DNA of 54,707 bases, from NCBI GenBank assembly GCA_020427395.1, contig JAGQON010000023.1:1-54707 (forward strand), read 5' to 3'. How positions within the stretch are numbered: the first letter of the stretch is position 1; each line of letters opens with the position of its first letter. The position numbers and the translations under genes were made by a program. The notes beneath the pieces are model-generated. The model ran no database searches, was not told the DNA's origin, and saw only the letters and a list, made by a program, of their open reading frames with translations. This DNA comes from Phycisphaerales bacterium. GTDB taxonomy: Bacteria; Planctomycetota; Phycisphaerae; Phycisphaerales; UBA1924. This document shows positions 43,867 to 51,875 of this stretch, piece after piece.

Positions 43867-46047
43867 TTACGGGCAGCCCTCGGCGAATGCAACGAGGAAT
43901 GCGCTGACATCGAAGAAGTTGTACACGCCGTCGTCGTTCATGTCTGCGCTGGCATCCTGAGTATTGAATGCCTCGATGAACTCGGTGACATCGAAGAAGT
44001 CCAGCGTGCCGTCGGCGTTGAAGTCGGCGATCGAGCACTGGGCGTTCTTCTCGTGGGTGATGAAGATACCACTGAGGGAAGCCTCGGCCATGCCCGGCCC
44101 GGTCATGGTGGAGATGAGCCCAGCGCCGCCGCCGTTCTCGAAGAACTCGATGCGGATCTTGTGCCAGCCGGCAGAGAGCGGGATCGAGCCGCCTTTCTTG
44201 ACCATGCCGTGCAGTCCGTCGTTGTTGACGACCTGCTCATCGCCGATGTAGAGCGCCGAACCGTCATCTGAGTCCGTGCTGAAGGTATAGATGCCGTCGC
44301 TGAGCGCCCAGACATAGCCTTCGATCACGGCGCCGATCTGGTCGGACCGACCTGAGTTCATGAAGTTGCCGCCGGTCGATGGGTAGTTGACATCGGTGGT
44401 GACATCGGTCGCGAACGGGGTGAGCGTGTCGAAGTCCGGCAGGACAGATGGGTTGGAGAGGTCGTAGTAGCTGACCGCCAGACCCGGGATCGGGTTGAGG
44501 CGATTGTCGGCGGGTCGCAGCGCACGCACATCGAGGTTGACGACGGTGCTGACCGCGCCGGCGTCGCCCATGATGGTGTAGCCGAAGAGGTCGTTACCCG
44601 CGTAGTCAGCCGGGGGTGTGTAGCGGAAGATGTCGCGCCCGTCGGGGCCGGCGCCAGCGAGGAGCTCAACGGTGCCACCCGAGAACGAGGTGGAGTCGTA
44701 GCTGCTGAGGACGAACGGGTCGCAGGACTGCGAGAGGTCGTTGCTGAGCGCATCGATCTCGATGGAGTTGTTCTGCAGGGTTTCGGCGAAGTCTTCCGCC
44801 GCGGTCACGCCCTCGCTGAGCAGATCGCAGCCCGAGGTGTTCATGAAGTTGATGATGGTGTCCTGCACGCGCGGGTGGAAGCCCAGCACGATGTTGGTCA
44901 GACCCCCCGAGCAGGTGTGACAGTAGGACATGATGGTCCCGCCGTATGGAGCGGAACAATCGCCGTTACCGCAGCCGTCGATCGGGGGCGAGTAGCTGTG
45001 GGTGTGTCCGGTGCCGAAGTTGTGCCCGATCTCGTGGGCGGCGACGACAACATCCCAGTTGCCGCTGTTGTGATCAACCAGCGGGTAGGGGAACGAGCCG
45101 TCGAGGTAGGCCGAGACGCCGTAGCCGTAGCTCTCGTTGCAAAGCACGCCGACATACGCCACACCGCCGTAGGAGGTGTTCTCTCGCCCGGTGAAGAAGT
45201 GGGTGATGGTGCGCTCGACGCCGCCCATGCTGGCGTTCCAGTGGTTGCGGACCTGATCGAGTGGGTCGCCGGTATTGGCGTCATAGGGGTCGGTATTGTC
45301 GGCCCAGACGCGAAGGAAGGGGATGGCCAGGCGTGCGTTGACATCACGCTCGTAGATCTCCGAGATCGCGCCGACGAGCGTCACGAGGTACGCTGCCGCG
45401 GCGTTGGTGTTGCCGCCGAAGAGGCGCTGGGTGAACTCGTAGTCGGACTCGACCGCGATGCCCGCGATGCGGCAGGTGCTCCCGCCGCGTGCGCCGTCGC
45501 CCGGGCTCTGCTCGGGCAGGCCCATGGGCTCAAGGTCGGTATCACCCTGCGTGTAGCCGCAGCCATTGGTGACCGCGTTGGGATCGATCAGGTCGTTCAT
45601 CTTCGCGCTGCGGATGGCGGCCTGCAGGTCCTTCTCAACCTCGTAGGGTCCGGTCGAGATCGAGATGGTCTCGCCGTGCTGCTCGATAAAGCCGTTGGTT
45701 CCGAATGGCGAGAGCGAGATGAAGACGCGTGAGTCCGCATCCCCGGCGACGATGCCCGAAAGGAGCACCACATCCGGGCGGGGCAGGGCCCGCATCTGAC
45801 CGTTCACACCAACGACCAGTTCGGCGTCGGCGGTGAGCACCTCGAAGCGGTCGAGCTCGAGATCAAGCTGAGCGTTGGGGATCTGGAAGTCCTCAATGCG
45901 GACATGGTCGCCGATCTGGACCTGCGCGAGCGACTCGAGCGACATCTGGCTGGCACCGAGGTTGAAGTGCTGCGACTGCTGCGCCAAGCTGCCGGCGCTG
46001 AAAGCACCGATGGCTGCGAGAGTAAGAAGTGTTCGTGCGTGCGACAT
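43867..46047 (-). CDS. Secreted M12B-like zinc metalloprotease with PA14 domain and dockerin
   Basis: 726 residues from ATG 46047. Signal peptide MSHARTLLTLAAIGAFSAGS. Residues ~190-385 carry a reprolysin-type domain: HEIGHNFGTGH at 338-348 and Met-turn IMSYCH with Met373. A ~130-residue N-terminal part before it looks like a propeptide. After residue ~400 is a cadherin-like region, then a PA14-like sugar-binding domain (SDQIGAVIEGYVWALSDGIY, STDSDDGSALYIGDEQVV, GWHKIRIEFFENGGGAGL). The dockerin begins QCSIADFNADGTLDFFDVT and ends AEGCP. It probably cleaves extracellular proteins. Terminator 43817 follows. Confidence 0.9.
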   Translation of the reverse strand: MSHARTLLTLAAIGAFSAGSLAQQSQHFNLGASQMSLESLAQVQIGDHVRIEDFQIPNAQLDLELDRFEVLTADAELVVGVNGQMRALPRPDVVLLSGIVAGDADSRVFISLSPFGTNGFIEQHGETISISTGPYEVEKDLQAAIRSAKMNDLIDPNAVTNGCGYTQGDTDLEPMGLPEQSPGDGARGGSTCRIAGIAVESDYEFTQRLFGGNTNAAAAYLVTLVGAISEIYERDVNARLAIPFLRVWADNTDPYDANTGDPLDQVRNHWNASMGGVERTITHFFTGRENTSYGGVAYVGVLCNESYGYGVSAYLDGSFPYPLVDHNSGNWDVVVAAHEIGHNFGTGHTHSYSPPIDGCGNGDCSAPYGGTIMSYCHTCSGGLTNIVLGFHPRVQDTIINFMNTSGCDLLSEGVTAAEDFAETLQNNSIEIDALSNDLSQSCDPFVLSSYDSTSFSGGTVELLAGAGPDGRDIFRYTPPADYAGNDLFGYTIMGDAGAVSTVVNLDVRALRPADNRLNPIPGLAVSYYDLSNPSVLPDFDTLTPFATDVTTDVNYPSTGGNFMNSGRSDQIGAVIEGYVWALSDGIYTFSTDSDDGSALYIGDEQVVNNDGLHGMVKKGGSIPLSAGWHKIRIEFFENGGGAGLISTMTGPGMAEASLSGIFITHEKNAQCSIADFNADGTLDFFDVTEFIEAFNTQDASADMNDDGVYNFFDVSAFLVAFAEGCP

Positions 46048-46277
46048 GATTGCAGAGACCTCCTGGTTCACGATTCACCACGGACAACCCGATGCGGGTG
46101 CCTGGCTCGCTGTTCATTCAACGACCGATTGTCTATTCGACCCACACACCTCAGAACGAGGCGTGATACCGTGGAAACAGATACGGCTCTCGCACGATAT
46201 CGGATCCCAGAATCAAACGCAAGGTCTTTCCGCGGGCCATATGGGCCAACCATACACCAACCATGACAGGAAACGCA

Positions 46278-46919
46278 TCAAGGGCAACCGCTGTTGAACG
46301 CGATGAGGAACGCGCTCACATCGAAGAAGTTGAAGAGCCCGTCGCCGGTGAAGTCCGCGGCTGGGTCCATCGCGTTGTATGCACCAAGGAACGCAGATAC
46401 ATCGAAGAAGTTGAGCATACCGTCGCCGTTGAGATCCGCGGGGCAGTTGTTGAGCCCGACATAGATCGTGTCATCATCGAGGTTGATCCATCCGATGTTC
46501 TCGCCCCACGCATAGCCGCGGAAGCGCCCGTCTTCGATGCGCGCCGGGTTGGGTGGGGTGGCCATCGCGCCGCCGTTGAAGTTGATCCACCCGACATTCT
46601 CGCCCCAGGCGTACCCGGAGAGCGCACCCGTGCGTGTGCTGATGTTGACACCAAAGTCGAGCCCGGTGGTGTTGTCGTACGGGCCGTTGCCCGCGCCCAC
46701 ATGCACCCAACCGATGTTCTCGCCCCAGATGAATCCTTCGAGGTGATCCGGGTTGGCAAACACGCCCGCTGATCCGGGCGGGTCGCCCGCGTCGGCGAAG
46801 TTCAGGAATCCGATGTTCTCGCCCCAGGCGAACTTGTTGTCCGGGTCGATCGCCTGGGCGTGTGCACTTGAACTGATCAGGAGCACGCAAAGGATCGTGT
46901 AGGAGTTGATGGTTCGCAT
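46278..46919 (-). CDS. Secreted protein with WGEN repeats and dockerin
   Basis: 213 residues from ATG 46919 (AAGGAAAAG upstream). Signal peptide MRTINSYTILCVLLISSSAHA. Four copies of a (A/I)WGEN(I/V)G(W/F) motif (FAWGENIGFLNF, FIWGENIGWVHV, YAWGENVGWINF, YAWGENIGWINL) fill the mature part, spaced about 25-40 residues apart. The repeat is known from other secreted bacterial proteins but its role is unclear. The dockerin starts NCPADLNGDGMLNFFDVS and ends NSGCP. Gene 46936 ends 16 bases upstream, so they are likely one transcript. Confidence 0.85.
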   Translation of the reverse strand: MRTINSYTILCVLLISSSAHAQAIDPDNKFAWGENIGFLNFADAGDPPGSAGVFANPDHLEGFIWGENIGWVHVGAGNGPYDNTTGLDFGVNISTRTGALSGYAWGENVGWINFNGGAMATPPNPARIEDGRFRGYAWGENIGWINLDDDTIYVGLNNCPADLNGDGMLNFFDVSAFLGAYNAMDPAADFTGDGLFNFFDVSAFLIAFNSGCP

Positions 46920-46935
46920 GACTTTTCCTTGCTGC

Positions 46936-48003
46936 TCAGTAGCTGAAGTTCGCGTTGGGGTCGGAGGTGCCAAGCGTGCCGCTCGCGGCGTTGCCGAACA
47001 CGCCACCCGGGGTGACTGCTGTGCGATCGATGATGGGGCCGTAGAAGTTGCCCGCAACGATGAACCAGTTGACACCGTTCTCCCTGCACTTGTTTCCGGT
47101 GATGAAGTTGTCTTCCCCTTCGACACGGATACCGAAGTCATTGCTGCCGCAAAGATTATCGCGAATCACGCAGCTCACCGAAGCGACAATGCCCGCGCCG
47201 TCTTCATCTACGGTGTCGTTCGAGAAAAGCACATTCTCGATGACCATTGATGATCCTGCTTCGATGCCGGCACCGAAGTTATTGATCAGCACACAATCTT
47301 TTACTGTGCCGCGGATGATCTGGATGCCAACGACCCAGTTCGTAGATGCAAAGCACTTCGATGCGATTCCATCAAGAACATAGATGCCATACTCCAAGTT
47401 CCTATCCGCAACACACTCAATGACTGTCGCATGCCAACCGAAGATGCCACCGTTCTGATTCGCTGTAGCTGAGCATCGTGTGATGATCGACGAATCAGTG
47501 AACGCATTGATCCCGGTTTCAGTGTTCCCAATCGCATGGATGTCTTTCACGACCACGGACTCGTGGAGCGACTGACCAATATCCCTGAGCGATAACCCAT
47601 CACCGCTCCAGTCACGGATCTGTCCGTTTTGAATCGTTGCACCCTTCAGAAGAACCGCTGCCCGTATGCCGTGATGCGTTCCTTGCCTCGGACCATCAGG
47701 ACCAGCGATGACAAACCCGTTGAGATCCAGGCTGACCTGCGGCGTAGCGATGACGATCCCGTGCTTGCCGAGTTCGCCCTGCAGGTTCTCGGTGAGGTAG
47801 TAGCTCCCGGGCTGGGTGATCCTGTACACGCACTCGGCATCGCCCGGTGTGGTGTCAGGCCCGATCGGGATGCGGGGCTCGACCTGATCGAGCGTCTTCA
47901 TCGTTGGCGAAATCGGGCCGGTGGGCGGATCGAGCGGGCCTGCCAACACAAGCGTCTGGCTCAAAATCACCAATACCAATAGCATGAAAGCTCTGAAGCG
48001 CAT
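46936..48003 (-). CDS. Right-handed beta-helix exoprotein without dockerin
   Basis: 355 residues, signal peptide MRFRAFMLLVLVILSQTLVLA. After residue ~75 is a run of ~20-23-residue repeats with pattern G[IV]xxxxxxVxxNxxxxN (LSLRDIGQSLHESVVVKDIH, NNFGAGIEAGSSMVIENVLF), a NosD- or pectate-lyase-like parallel beta-helix. These can be polysaccharide lyases or binding proteins; no catalytic set is evident. It ends GTSDPNANFSY with no dockerin. Its stop is 16 bases before the WGEN gene start and it follows the P-domain gene after 98 bases, so all four genes 50677-46278 may be one operon. Confidence 0.85.
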   Translation of the reverse strand: MRFRAFMLLVLVILSQTLVLAGPLDPPTGPISPTMKTLDQVEPRIPIGPDTTPGDAECVYRITQPGSYYLTENLQGELGKHGIVIATPQVSLDLNGFVIAGPDGPRQGTHHGIRAAVLLKGATIQNGQIRDWSGDGLSLRDIGQSLHESVVVKDIHAIGNTETGINAFTDSSIITRCSATANQNGGIFGWHATVIECVADRNLEYGIYVLDGIASKCFASTNWVVGIQIIRGTVKDCVLINNFGAGIEAGSSMVIENVLFSNDTVDEDGAGIVASVSCVIRDNLCGSNDFGIRVEGEDNFITGNKCRENGVNWFIVAGNFYGPIIDRTAVTPGGVFGNAASGTLGTSDPNANFSY

Positions 48004-48101
48004 GTGTCGCTTTCCCCCTTCGGGATCAACCCCGGATCAGCTCAATCTACCTCAGCCAGAAAGTCATGCCAAGAAAAATATCTCGGGTCTCTACAACCCA
48101 G

Positions 48102-48800
48102 TTACGGGCAACCTGCGTTGAAGGCGCCCAGAAACGCGCTCACATCGAAGAAGTTGAAGAGCCCGTCGCCCGTGAAATCGGCGATGGGGTTCATCGTGTT
48201 GTAGGCGTTGAGGAAGGCGCTGACATCGAAGAAGTTGAGCACGCCGTCGCCGTTGAGGTCGGGGGTGCAGGCGATGATGGTCGTGGTGCTCAGGCAGGCA
48301 TGAACGAGCACGCCCGCGTCGTACGGCGAGTTGTCTGAGAGATGCAGTGTCCAGGTGCCATCGGCGGGCTCGCCGACAAAGGCACCGAGCGGCTGGTTTG
48401 GGATGACCATGCCCGCGATGACGGGCTGGGCCGCATACGAGCAGACATCCTCAGCGGGAATCGAGGCGCTGTCGCTAAAGACCGCGTCGATGTCGCGCCC
48501 GCCGCACCCGAATGGGCCGGGGAATCCGGCGCTGGGGATGCCCGGGCGATCGAGCAGCGTGATGGTCGTGCCTCCGGGCGAGGTGAGCGTGATGACCAGA
48601 TCCCCTACCCACGGGTGAGCGATGTCCAGCGAGACGCTGAGCGAATCGATGATCTCGCCGGGGCCGGCTGCGATATTCATAGGGACGGTGATCCCCGAGG
48701 TGGAGTTGTCGGGGATCGCCGCGTTCGGGGTCACGCAGACCTCGTCGGCGTGCGCGATCGTTGCGAGACAGAGCAGCATGGTTGTGCAGGCAAGTTTCAT
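48102..48800 (-). CDS. P-domain (proprotein convertase-type) protein with dockerin
   Basis: 232 residues from ATG 48800, which overlaps the stop of 48797 by four bases (ATGA). Signal peptide MKLACTTMLLCLATIAHADE. The mature protein is a single P/Homo-B domain: HPWVGDLVITLTSPGGTTI and ADGTWTLHLSDNSPYDAGV are its two conserved strands. In other proteins this domain follows subtilases or metalloproteases; here it stands alone before the dockerin, which starts ACTPDLNGDGVLNFFDVS and ends NAGCP. The overlap implies translational coupling with the hydrolase, so a stable complex of the two is possible. Confidence 0.88.
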   Translation of the reverse strand: MKLACTTMLLCLATIAHADEVCVTPNAAIPDNSTSGITVPMNIAAGPGEIIDSLSVSLDIAHPWVGDLVITLTSPGGTTITLLDRPGIPSAGFPGPFGCGGRDIDAVFSDSASIPAEDVCSYAAQPVIAGMVIPNQPLGAFVGEPADGTWTLHLSDNSPYDAGVLVHACLSTTTIIACTPDLNGDGVLNFFDVSAFLNAYNTMNPIADFTGDGLFNFFDVSAFLGAFNAGCP

Positions 48801-50677
48801 CGGCGGGCCCTCGCGTTGATGGTGGCGTTGCGTGAGGCGTCGGTGCATTGGGCCGGGTCGCGCATGCCGGTGGTGTGGCACCAGCCCTCGACATGGCCCA
48901 TGTTGGTTGCGCCCGGAAGCTGACCGCGGTCGCGCTCGATGACGCCGTCGTCGGGGTCGCTGAGCAGCAGGTCGGTGATGATGTTGCAAAAGTCAAAGGC
49001 GAACGGGCGGTCCTCGAAGGAGGTCGTGTAGTACCACACCTGCTGGCGCGAGCTGGTCGGGATGAGCGAGAGCCAGTTGGCCGAGCCGGTGTAGGTCATG
49101 TCGGTGTTCTCGCCGCACCCGGAGCCGAAGAGATCGCCCAGCACCGCGGCGTTGCCCGCCAGGGCCGTGCCCTGATACGGGGCCCCCACCGACTGGATTA
49201 GGCGATCGCCGCGTGCCCAGTCGAGCCCGGAGAAGTAGAAGGTGTAGAGATGCAGGGCCGCCATCGCGCCCTGCGAGTGGGCGGCCACGCCAAAGGATTT
49301 CATCGCGGCGGTCTGATTGATGATCTCAAGCGCGAACGCATCGTGCGAACGATTGGAATCAGGATCGCTGAACGCGGCGATGTCGCCGCTGAAGTGCGAG
49401 GTGGTGAACGGGTTGCCGCCAGAGCAATAGCCGTGCACGAGCAGCAGACGATGACCGCCCGGGAGGGTGCCGCGCGATGCGTTCGTCGCGGTGTTGTTGG
49501 TCACGAGAATCGGGTTTGGCCCGGTACTGGTCTGCTTCGATTCGTCGGGCAGGAGCCCCGGCTCAATCGGCAATGCGAGTCGATCGATGACCTGCGTGGG
49601 CACCATCGAATCCACATCGTGCACACGGATCTGGCGAAGCTCAAGCGTGCCCGGGTCCGCGCCGGCGAGCGAGACCCAGCGGGTGTCGAGGAACAGCGAA
49701 CGATTTGCATCGCACACGCGCGACAACCAGCAGACGGGCGACATGACGCCGTCCACCCGGCCCCAGACCTCGGCGGCCAAGATGGTCCGATCGTCGCTGT
49801 CTGCGTCGTCGAACACCAACTCAATCCGCTCATTGCCGGGCACGATCCGCACCGCACCCAGCGGCGTCGTGGGTTCCTCCACTTCGATCAGGTGCTGGGT
49901 CGAGAGCATCACCGACTGGTTCTCCGCGTTGGCATACTCGGCATAGACCTGAACCGCGTACTTGCCGGGCTGGGCTGGTACAAACGAGAGCTGCTGCTCG
50001 CCGACCTCGGCCTCGATCAGCTCGCGCGTGCCATCGGGTGCGCGCACGATCGCCTGTACGGAGACGATCCTGGAGCCATCGCTGAGCGAACTCACAAGCG
50101 TGATCGGCTGATCGACCAGCGTGCCACGCTGCTTGATATAGGTATAGAGCGCCCGATCGGACGATTGATCGATCAGGATGTAGCCACCCGATGGCTGCTT
50201 GAGCTGAACACGAATGTCCAGCCCGCCCTGCCCGGCAGGCAGCGTGACCGCATCGAACACACGCCCCTGGTCGCCCCACGGGAGCGGATCGCGCACGATC
50301 GAAACACCTTGCTGCTCGATCGGTGCATCGGTGCGCACTTCGATCTCATGCTGATTCATTTGATTGACTGCCTTCACGATTCCGACCCATGCGTCTTGTA
50401 CCGCGGGGAGGAACACCACCCGCGTCGCGCCGTCGCCGATGACGAATGGGAACCCGAAGTCGATCACGCCATGGGCATCCGCGTTCGCGGGATCGACCTC
50501 AAAGAGCAGCGTGCGCGATGTCACGCCCAGTTCGACCGGGTCGGGGAGCTTGAGCAGCCCCGATTCGATATCGCTCGCCGGCGCGACGACCTGCTTGACA
50601 GGCAAGGCCCTCTGCCCCATCGCGGGCGCAACCATCAGCAACAGAACCAGCGGCGTGAGAAAAACTCGAAGTCGCAT
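48797..50677 (-). CDS. Large exported alpha/beta hydrolase without dockerin
   Basis: 626 residues, signal peptide MRLRVFLTPLVLLLMVAPAMG. The first ~400 residues are beta-rich with no family I recognise, perhaps binding domains. The last ~220 hold an alpha/beta-hydrolase core: LLLVHGYCSGG (oxyanion region), Ser468 in VAAHSQGAM (a G/A-x-S-x-G elbow), Asp in DDGVIERD and His in GHVEGWCH, completing a catalytic triad. It resembles the secreted lipase/esterase-type 'conditioned medium factor' proteins. It ends without a dockerin, yet is translationally coupled to the dockerin-bearing P-domain protein. A lipase, protease-like or amidase role cannot be settled by reading. Confidence 0.8.
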   Translation of the reverse strand: MRLRVFLTPLVLLLMVAPAMGQRALPVKQVVAPASDIESGLLKLPDPVELGVTSRTLLFEVDPANADAHGVIDFGFPFVIGDGATRVVFLPAVQDAWVGIVKAVNQMNQHEIEVRTDAPIEQQGVSIVRDPLPWGDQGRVFDAVTLPAGQGGLDIRVQLKQPSGGYILIDQSSDRALYTYIKQRGTLVDQPITLVSSLSDGSRIVSVQAIVRAPDGTRELIEAEVGEQQLSFVPAQPGKYAVQVYAEYANAENQSVMLSTQHLIEVEEPTTPLGAVRIVPGNERIELVFDDADSDDRTILAAEVWGRVDGVMSPVCWLSRVCDANRSLFLDTRWVSLAGADPGTLELRQIRVHDVDSMVPTQVIDRLALPIEPGLLPDESKQTSTGPNPILVTNNTATNASRGTLPGGHRLLLVHGYCSGGNPFTTSHFSGDIAAFSDPDSNRSHDAFALEIINQTAAMKSFGVAAHSQGAMAALHLYTFYFSGLDWARGDRLIQSVGAPYQGTALAGNAAVLGDLFGSGCGENTDMTYTGSANWLSLIPTSSRQQVWYYTTSFEDRPFAFDFCNIITDLLLSDPDDGVIERDRGQLPGATNMGHVEGWCHTTGMRDPAQCTDASRNATINARARR

Positions 50678-50733
50678 AAATACCCCTCCCGGTGTGCACG
50701 CTCACCATACCAGCACCAAGCCCCGGCGGAAAG

Positions 50734-50990
50734 CAAAACACGCCCGATCGGGCGTGTTTGGGGCGGGGTGACAGGATATTGCGCACAAACGCGGTGATGC
50801 GCAGGGTCAGGGGCAGCCGGCGGTGTATCCGCTCAGGAAGGCCGAGACATCGAAAAAATCGAACATCCCATCGCCCGTGAAATCGGCGGCTGGGTCCTGG
50901 TTCTGGTACGCGCTCAGGAACGCGGAGACATCGAAAAAGTCGAGTTGGCCGTCACCGGTAAGATCGGGGGGACAGCCGGGCCCATCAACA
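50734..50990 (-). repeat. Duplicated dockerin plus terminator block, copy A
   Basis: The 3' end of gene 50807 (dockerin) with its palindromic terminator and ~45 flanking bases resembles 51622-51875. Beyond the dockerin the two genes are unrelated. Confidence 0.6.
50736..50759 (-). terminator. Palindromic intrinsic terminator after gene 50807
   Basis: AAACACGCCCGA (50736-50747) and TCGGGCGTGTTT (50748-50759) are perfectly complementary. On the minus strand TTTGCTTT follows. The same hairpin occurs at 51624. Confidence 0.8.
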
Positions 50991-51568
50991 ACCAGCGAGA
51001 TCATCGCGAAGTCCAGCAGGAACTTGATCTTGTACGCGTGGTAGCCAACAAACAGCGATGTATTGGTCGGCACCGAGGTCTGATCGTAATGGAAGGTATC
51101 GCCGTAGTGCCCGGTGCCGTAGAACCGGATCGGCTCGTCGAACGCGTCCTCATCGTTGTAGATCGGCATGATCTCGTACAGCGTCTCGATCGGGTTGGTC
51201 TGTGTCCAGAGCATCATCATGGTGAACGCGTTGAGATCGAACGGTTCGCCATCCACGCGACTGATCTCGATGCGTGCCTTGTTGTCACTGACACTCGGCG
51301 GCAGCACGCTCAGCGCCTGCGCTTCAAGACCCTGTGGCAGTTCAACATCCAGATCCCTGCCGATGGGCTCACCCCCGGGAAGACCGCCGGTGAAGAGCTT
51401 GTCGCGGGTAGCGTACAACACGTAACCGCTGCTGGTATACAGATCCCAGACCTCGCCGTCTTCGACGAGCACAAAGACACGATCGGGCGTGAAGATTTCG
51501 ACGGGCTGCCCCATCGCGGGCAAGCCCAAGAGCGACAAAGCAACGAGCACGCCAAGAGACCCCTTCAT
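50807..51568 (-). CDS. Secreted protein with dockerin
   Basis: 253 residues, signal peptide MKGSLGVLVALSLLGLPAMG. GGAGGTG lies upstream of the ATG. The ~165-residue mature domain (VEIFTPDRVFVLVEDGEVWD, TSSGYVLYATRDKLFTGGLP, LFVGYHAYKIKFLLDFAMIS) is not a family I know. The dockerin starts GCPPDLTGDGQLDFFDVS and ends TAGCP. It has its own sigma-70-type promoter (51591-51620) and own terminator, so is a single-gene unit. Confidence 0.8.
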   Translation of the reverse strand: MKGSLGVLVALSLLGLPAMGQPVEIFTPDRVFVLVEDGEVWDLYTSSGYVLYATRDKLFTGGLPGGEPIGRDLDVELPQGLEAQALSVLPPSVSDNKARIEISRVDGEPFDLNAFTMMMLWTQTNPIETLYEIMPIYNDEDAFDEPIRFYGTGHYGDTFHYDQTSVPTNTSLFVGYHAYKIKFLLDFAMISLVVDGPGCPPDLTGDGQLDFFDVSAFLSAYQNQDPAADFTGDGMFDFFDVSAFLSGYTAGCP

Positions 51569-51590
51569 AATTACACACCTCCGTATCCGT

Positions 51591-51620
51591 AATATACGCC
51601 GAGTTGCCGCTCCTGTTCAA
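51591..51620 (-). promoter_or_regulatory. Sigma-70-type promoter for gene 50807
   Basis: On the minus strand TTGAAC (51615-51620), an 18-base spacer, and TATATT (51591-51596), about 23 bases before the start codon. A good match to housekeeping-type boxes. Confidence 0.6.
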
Positions 51621-51621
51621 G

Positions 51622-51875
51622 CAAAACACGCCCGATCGGGCGTGTTTGAGGTGCTGTAACAGGCGATTGCGCACGAATGCGGTGATGCGCTGGGTGCAGA
51701 TCACTCAAGGGCAGCCGGCGTTGTACGCGGACAGGTAGGCCGAGACATCGAAGAAGCTGAACTGCCCGTCGTTGTTGAAATCGGCAATCGGCTGCTGGTT
51801 CTGATAGGCACTGAGAAACGCGGAGACATCGAAGAAGTTCAGCAGCCCGTCGCGATTGAGGTCGGCAGGGCACGG
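51622..51875 (-). repeat. Duplicated dockerin plus terminator block, copy B
   Basis: Counterpart of 50734-50990: palindromic hairpin, downstream flank and dockerin sequence with the unusual SAYQNQ linker in both. Confidence 0.6.
51624..51647 (-). terminator. Palindromic intrinsic terminator after gene 51705
   Basis: A copy of the hairpin at 50736: AAACACGCCCGA (51624-51635) with TCGGGCGTGTTT (51636-51647). On the minus strand TTTTGCTTG follows. Confidence 0.8.

Noticed and set aside
46071..46277. Terminator for the unit 50677-46278
   Set aside because: Only short, weak complementarity (GGCC around 46235) without a T run was visible.
25000..51100. Many plus-strand ORFs with a recurrent RNALTSKK...PSPVRSA peptide
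   Set aside because: They lie exactly opposite the dockerin repeats. The common peptide is the antisense reading of the repeated DLTGDGxxNFFDVSAFL DNA, and none has a ribosome binding site or an extended domain.
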